Shown in pieces: positions 13,178-15,707 of a stretch of DNA of 15,707 nucleotides. The stretch's first letter is position 1; every line of letters begins with the position of its first letter. The position numbers and the translations under genes are program-made. Under the pieces are notes generated by a model. That model was not told the origin of the DNA and searched no databases. It saw only the letters and a list, made by a program, of their open reading frames with translations. The stretch comes from an uncultured Sphingomonadales bacterium (GTDB taxonomy: Bacteria; Pseudomonadota; Alphaproteobacteria; Sphingomonadales; Sphingomonadaceae), in contig CAIWFP010000123.1 of assembly GCA_903911985.1 (NCBI GenBank), positions 1 to 15,707 on the forward strand, read 5' to 3'.

Positions 13178-14434
13178 ATGAATCTGAAAGATTTGAAAAA
13201 AAAGACCGCCGCTGAACTGGTCGAGATGGCTGAAGAGCTGGGCGTTGAAAGCGCAAGCACCATGCGGCGGCAAGACATCATGTTCGCGGTGCTCAAGGAG
13301 ATGGCCGAGGACGGCGAGGAAATTTACGGTATCGGCACCATCGAGGTGTTGCCCGATGGGTTCGGGTTCCTGCGCAGCCCCGAAGCGAACTATCTGGCCG
13401 GGCCGGACGATATTTACGTCTCGCCGAACCAGGTCCGCAAATGGGGCCTGCGCACCGGTGACACGGTGGAGGGCGAAATCCGCGCGCCCAAGGATGGCGA
13501 GCGGTATTTTGCCATCACTAAGCTGATCAAGGTGAACTTCGACGATCCCGAAGCGGTGCGCCACCGGGTGAACTTCGACAATCTCACCCCGCTCTATCCG
13601 GATTCACGCCTGCGGCTTGATACGCTTGACCCGACCGTGAAGGACAAGAGCGCCCGCGTGATCGATCTGATCAGCCCGCAGGGCAAGGGCCAGCGCGCGC
13701 TGATCGTGGCGCCGCCGCGCACCGGCAAGACCGTTCTGCTGCAGAACATGGCCAAGGCTATCACCGACAATCACCCCGAGGTGTTTCTCATCGTGCTGCT
13801 GGTTGACGAGCGGCCCGAGGAGGTGACCGACATGCAGCGCAGCGTGAAGGGCGAGGTTATCTCCTCCACCTTTGACGAGCCCGCCACCCGCCACGTACAG
13901 GTGGCCGAGATGGTGATCGAGAAGGCCAAGCGTCTGGTTGAACACAAGCGCGATGTTGTCATCCTGCTGGATTCCATCACCCGCCTCGGCCGCGCCTATA
14001 ACACGGTGGTGCCAAGCTCTGGCAAGGTGCTGACCGGCGGTGTCGACGCCAACGCGCTCCAACGGCCCAAGCGCTTCTTCGGTGCGGCGCGCAACATCGA
14101 GGAGGGCGGCTCGCTCTCGATCATCGCCACCGCGCTGATCGACACCGGCAGCCGCATGGACGAAGTGATCTTCGAAGAGTTCAAGGGCACCGGCAACTCG
14201 GAAATCGTCCTCGACCGCAAGGTGGCGGACAAGCGCATCTTCCCGGCGCTGGACGTCGGCAAGTCGGGCACCCGCAAGGAAGAGCTGCTGGTCGAGAAGG
14301 ACAAGCTGTCGAAGATGTGGGTGCTGCGCCGCATCCTCATGCAGATGGGCACGATCGACTCGATGGAGTTCCTGCTCGACAAGATGAAGAACTCGAAGAC
14401 CAACGAGGATTTCTTCGACTCGATGAACCAGTAA
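13178..14434 (+). CDS. rho: Transcription termination factor Rho
   Basis: The protein has 418 residues (E. coli 419). This hexameric RNA helicase terminates transcription. The ATG at 13178 gives MNLKDLKKKTAAELVEMAEELG, the family N-terminal helix; the frame back to 13073 lacks similarity. The OB-fold RNA-binding domain includes DGFGFLR (60-66) and DDIYVSPNQVRKWGLRTGD. The Walker A motif is APPRTGKT (178-185), the catalytic Glu is in VDERPEEV (E211), and Walker B is VILLDSITR (D265). The secondary-site Q-loop SGKVLTGG (281-288) and R-loop region DRKVADKRIFPALD follow. No insertion of the kind found in some bacterial Rho proteins is present. It follows hemJ in the conserved origin-linked order. 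Confidence 0.98.
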   Translation: MNLKDLKKKTAAELVEMAEELGVESASTMRRQDIMFAVLKEMAEDGEEIYGIGTIEVLPDGFGFLRSPEANYLAGPDDIYVSPNQVRKWGLRTGDTVEGEIRAPKDGERYFAITKLIKVNFDDPEAVRHRVNFDNLTPLYPDSRLRLDTLDPTVKDKSARVIDLISPQGKGQRALIVAPPRTGKTVLLQNMAKAITDNHPEVFLIVLLVDERPEEVTDMQRSVKGEVISSTFDEPATRHVQVAEMVIEKAKRLVEHKRDVVILLDSITRLGRAYNTVVPSSGKVLTGGVDANALQRPKRFFGAARNIEEGGSLSIIATALIDTGSRMDEVIFEEFKGTGNSEIVLDRKVADKRIFPALDVGKSGTRKEELLVEKDKLSKMWVLRRILMQMGTIDSMEFLLDKMKNSKTNEDFFDSMNQ

Positions 14435-14459
14435 GATTTGGGGAACCAGTAAGGCGCGG

Positions 14460-14479
14460 GGCGGGGCTTCGGCCCCGCC
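14460..14479. terminator. UUCG-loop hairpin downstream of rho
   Basis: A perfect 8-bp stem GGCGGGGC/GCCCCGCC with a TTCG tetraloop starts 25 nt after the rho stop. It is very stable, but no T-run follows. It is the best candidate for the rho transcript end, or for a 3'-end stabilizer. Confidence 0.55.
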
Positions 14480-14493
14480 GACGCTACGGTGTG

Positions 14494-14534
14494 ATGGGTT
14501 CGCTGGCGGCAAATAGGCCCGCTGGCGAACCCAT
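14494..14534. terminator. Second hairpin downstream of rho, followed by T-rich sequence
   Basis: ATGGGTTCGC pairs with GCGAACCCAT, then a 2-nt mismatch, then GCGG with CCGC: 14 of 16 positions pair around a 9-nt loop. The right arm is followed directly by TTTCGTTTT (14535-14543), so this one has the shape of an intrinsic terminator on the plus strand. Confidence 0.55.
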
Positions 14535-14559
14535 TTTCGTTTTGGGGCGTTAGCAGGCC

Positions 14560-14635
14560 CGATCCCACCCCCTTTCGGGATCGTGCCGGTCCAAGCACGG
14601 CACGGCCGCGTCGTTGCTTAACACGCGACGCGGCC
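14560..14635. repeat. Two further inverted repeats between rho and the bamE-like gene
   Basis: A CGATCCC/GGGATCG stem with a 10-nt loop spans 14560-14583. A perfect 10-bp GGCCGCGTCG/CGACGCGGCC stem with a 12-nt loop spans 14604-14635. Neither has a clear T-tract. They may act as terminators for the leftward bamE-like gene (stop at 14713) or be the remains of a rearrangement junction. The rest of the 278-nt gap 14435-14712 shows nothing recognisable. Confidence 0.45.
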
Positions 14636-14712
14636 AAACGGGGTCTTTCTATCGATGATGCCCATGGCCTTTCCCGCTCGGCGGGGCTCGGCGATGGGAA
14701 AGGGGTCAGCCC

Positions 14713-15201
14713 TTACGGTCGGGTGCGTCCGCCGCCGCCCTGACCGGGTGCGCCACCGGCGCCGGGGGCACCCACCGCGCCGATATTGCCGAACAGATCC
14801 TGGAAGAAACCGCGCTGGCGGCCCAGGGTCGGCGTCGTCTTGCCATAAGGCGAGATGTCGGCGACCTGATCCAGACCGGCACGACGGATCGTCGTGACGT
14901 TGCCCGCCTGGTCGAAGCTGATCTGCAGCGTGATCTGCGACGAAGGCTGGGGCAGGGTGTAGCCTAGGTTGCGGCTGTCCCGCGCGACATAATACCAATC
15001 GCCGCCGTTGAACTGGCTGGTGATCGTCGGCGTGCCCAGCGTCTGGAGCACCGACTGGCGGTTGTCGACGCCCGGCTGGATCGAGTTGACGAGATCGACA
15101 TCGACCACATAACCCTGATGCGACCGCAGGGGCGTACAGGCGGACGCGGCCAGGGCCATCGCCAGGCCGAGCCCGAGGGCACGGGTGGTAGAAACGCTCA
15201 T
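14713..15201 (-). CDS. bamE: Outer membrane protein assembly factor BamE-like lipoprotein (SmpA/OmlA)
   Basis: The protein has 162 residues. Three consecutive ATG codons lie at 15207-15199; the third (15201) is chosen because GGAG (15208-15211) is then 6 nt upstream. The N-terminus MSVSTTRALGLGLAMALAASAC is a lipoprotein signal with lipobox ASAC and lipidated Cys22. The SmpA/OmlA domain follows: VDLVNSIQPGVDNRQSVLQTLGTPTITSQF, then GGDWYYVARDSRNLGY and ISFDQAGNVTTIRR. This is the expected BamE order (GxxTRxxVxxxLGxP, then WxY). BamE is a BAM-complex accessory lipoprotein at the inner face of the outer membrane. A Gly/Ala/Pro-rich tail (about 140-162) is extra and probably disordered. It is transcribed divergently from the cytochrome bc1 chaperone gene. 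Confidence 0.9.
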   Translation of the reverse strand: MSVSTTRALGLGLAMALAASACTPLRSHQGYVVDVDLVNSIQPGVDNRQSVLQTLGTPTITSQFNGGDWYYVARDSRNLGYTLPQPSSQITLQISFDQAGNVTTIRRAGLDQVADISPYGKTTPTLGRQRGFFQDLFGNIGAVGAPGAGGAPGQGGGGRTRP

Positions 15202-15349
15202 CATCATCTCCGGGCCGGGATCGCGGCCGCACAGGCGGGTATACAGGCGGTCGATCCGCTCGACCGTCACCCCCTCGATATGCCAAGGGAAAGGCGCATA
15301 CAAGCAATTCGCGCTGGCATTGGTCGCGCAGCGAGAGAGGGAGGGGCGC

Positions 15350-15707
15350 ATGGCCTTGGGCTGGCTCAAACAGGGGATCGCGCGCTATTTCGGCCGCAAC
15401 GGGGACGAGGCGCTGCCGCTCTACAATGCGGTGGTGCTGCGCGCGCGCGAACCGCACTGGTATCTGGACGGCGCGGTGCCCGATACGGTTGATGGCCGGT
15501 TCGACATGATCGCCGCCGTGCTGTCGCTGGTCCTGATCCGATTGGAGGCCGAAGATGCGGCCGCTGGCCTGACGGCGCGTATTACCGAACGTTTCGTCAC
15601 CGATATGGACGGGCAGCTGCGCGAACTGGGCATCGGCGACATCGTGGTCGGCAAGCATATCGGCCGGATGATGGCGATGCTGGGCGGTCGCCTGACCGCC
15701 TATCGCG
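15350..15707 (+). CDS. Ubiquinol-cytochrome c chaperone (CBP3 family), 3' truncated by window edge
   Basis: The frame opens with ATG at 15350, preceded by GAGGGAGG-type ribosome-binding sequence (15338-15346), and runs off the right edge after 119 codons without a stop. The N-terminus MALGWLKQGIARYFGRNGDEALPLYNAVVL resembles the family opening. The later block DMDGQLRELGIGDIVVGKHIGRM with GRLTAYR is the core CBP3 signature (usually DxxLRExGVGDxxVGK and GR..AY). In mitochondria CBP3 helps cytochrome b synthesis and assembly of the bc1 complex; the bacterial members are thought to have a related role. It is divergent from the bamE-like gene across 148 nt that should contain both promoters, none of which could be assigned. 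Confidence 0.88.
   Translation, partial: MALGWLKQGIARYFGRNGDEALPLYNAVVLRAREPHWYLDGAVPDTVDGRFDMIAAVLSLVLIRLEAEDAAAGLTARITERFVTDMDGQLRELGIGDIVVGKHIGRMMAMLGGRLTAYR

Noticed and set aside
13604..14512. 302-aa frame antisense to rho
   Set aside because: It is a shadow of a strongly conserved gene in GC-rich DNA. Composition is dominated by His, Leu and Asp from the complementary codons, with no recognisable motif.
14618..15658. 346-aa minus-strand frame covering the bamE-like and CBP3 genes
   Set aside because: It overlaps the BamE-like gene out of frame and is antisense to CBP3. Its sequence is Arg/Pro-rich shadow coding.
1..15707. tRNA, rRNA, CRISPR arrays, insertion sequences, prophage or defence genes
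   Set aside because: I looked for these and found no cloverleaf-like segments, regularly spaced repeats, transposase motifs or defence-type domains. All sizeable coding regions have a housekeeping-like or small conserved assignment.

Overview
The window looks like a chromosomal segment of an alphaproteobacterium, most likely a member of the Sphingomonadales (Novosphingobium/Sphingomonas-like). This rests on high GC content, a PopZ-family protein, divergent bamE-like and cytochrome bc1 chaperone genes, and above all the gene order ppsR-maf-aroE-coaE-dnaQ | gap | hemE-hemJ-rho. That order is the arrangement known around alphaproteobacterial replication origins such as Caulobacter Cori. The genus is inferred from remembered sequence style and was not tested. 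No rRNA, tRNA, CRISPR array, transposase or phage gene was seen.

Layout. 1-2926 (+): the 3' part of a TolC-type outer-membrane efflux gene, popZ, a thioredoxin-like [2Fe-2S] ferredoxin, a CBS-pair protein and an A-type Fe-S carrier (erpA-like), with one small membrane-protein gene on the minus strand between them. 2927-3193: a non-coding gap filled by a dispersed repeat, copy A. 3194-3979 (+): exonuclease III, ending at a strong hairpin shared with a convergent gene. 4034-11111 (-): a long leftward run, read from the origin outwards as ppsR, maf, aroE, coaE, (repeat copy B), dnaQ, hpf, ptsN, a PaaI-type thioesterase, DUF1491 and a SleB/CwlJ-type cell-wall hydrolase. Starts and stops overlap by 4 nt at three successive junctions (ppsR/maf, maf/aroE, aroE/coaE), which suggests one transcript. 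11112-11487: the probable chromosomal origin, with DnaA-box-like sites and an AT-rich tract. 11488-14434 (+): hemE, hemJ and rho running rightward. 14435-14712: a gap with a chain of hairpins. 14713-15201 (-): a BamE-like lipoprotein gene. 15350-15707 (+): a truncated cytochrome bc1 chaperone gene.

The genes diverge at the origin, so those on either side are co-directional with replication until about position 4000. Beyond that, tolC, popZ, the Fe-S genes and xth run against the fork. PopZ, whose Caulobacter relative tethers the origin region to the cell pole, is encoded only about 10 kb from the putative oriC. hemE and hemJ provide two steps of haem synthesis, and the ferredoxin, ErpA and cytochrome bc1 chaperone also serve Fe-S or respiratory metabolism. 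hpf and ptsN form the hibernation/nitrogen-PTS pair common in proteobacteria.

The least explained sequence is non-coding. Two related mosaic repeats share a GU-tolerant hairpin at one end and a GTGTWACAC-centred palindrome at the other, with an internal module that appears inverted between copies. The hpf-ptsN gap carries nested long-range inverted repeats. The region after rho carries four hairpins in a row.
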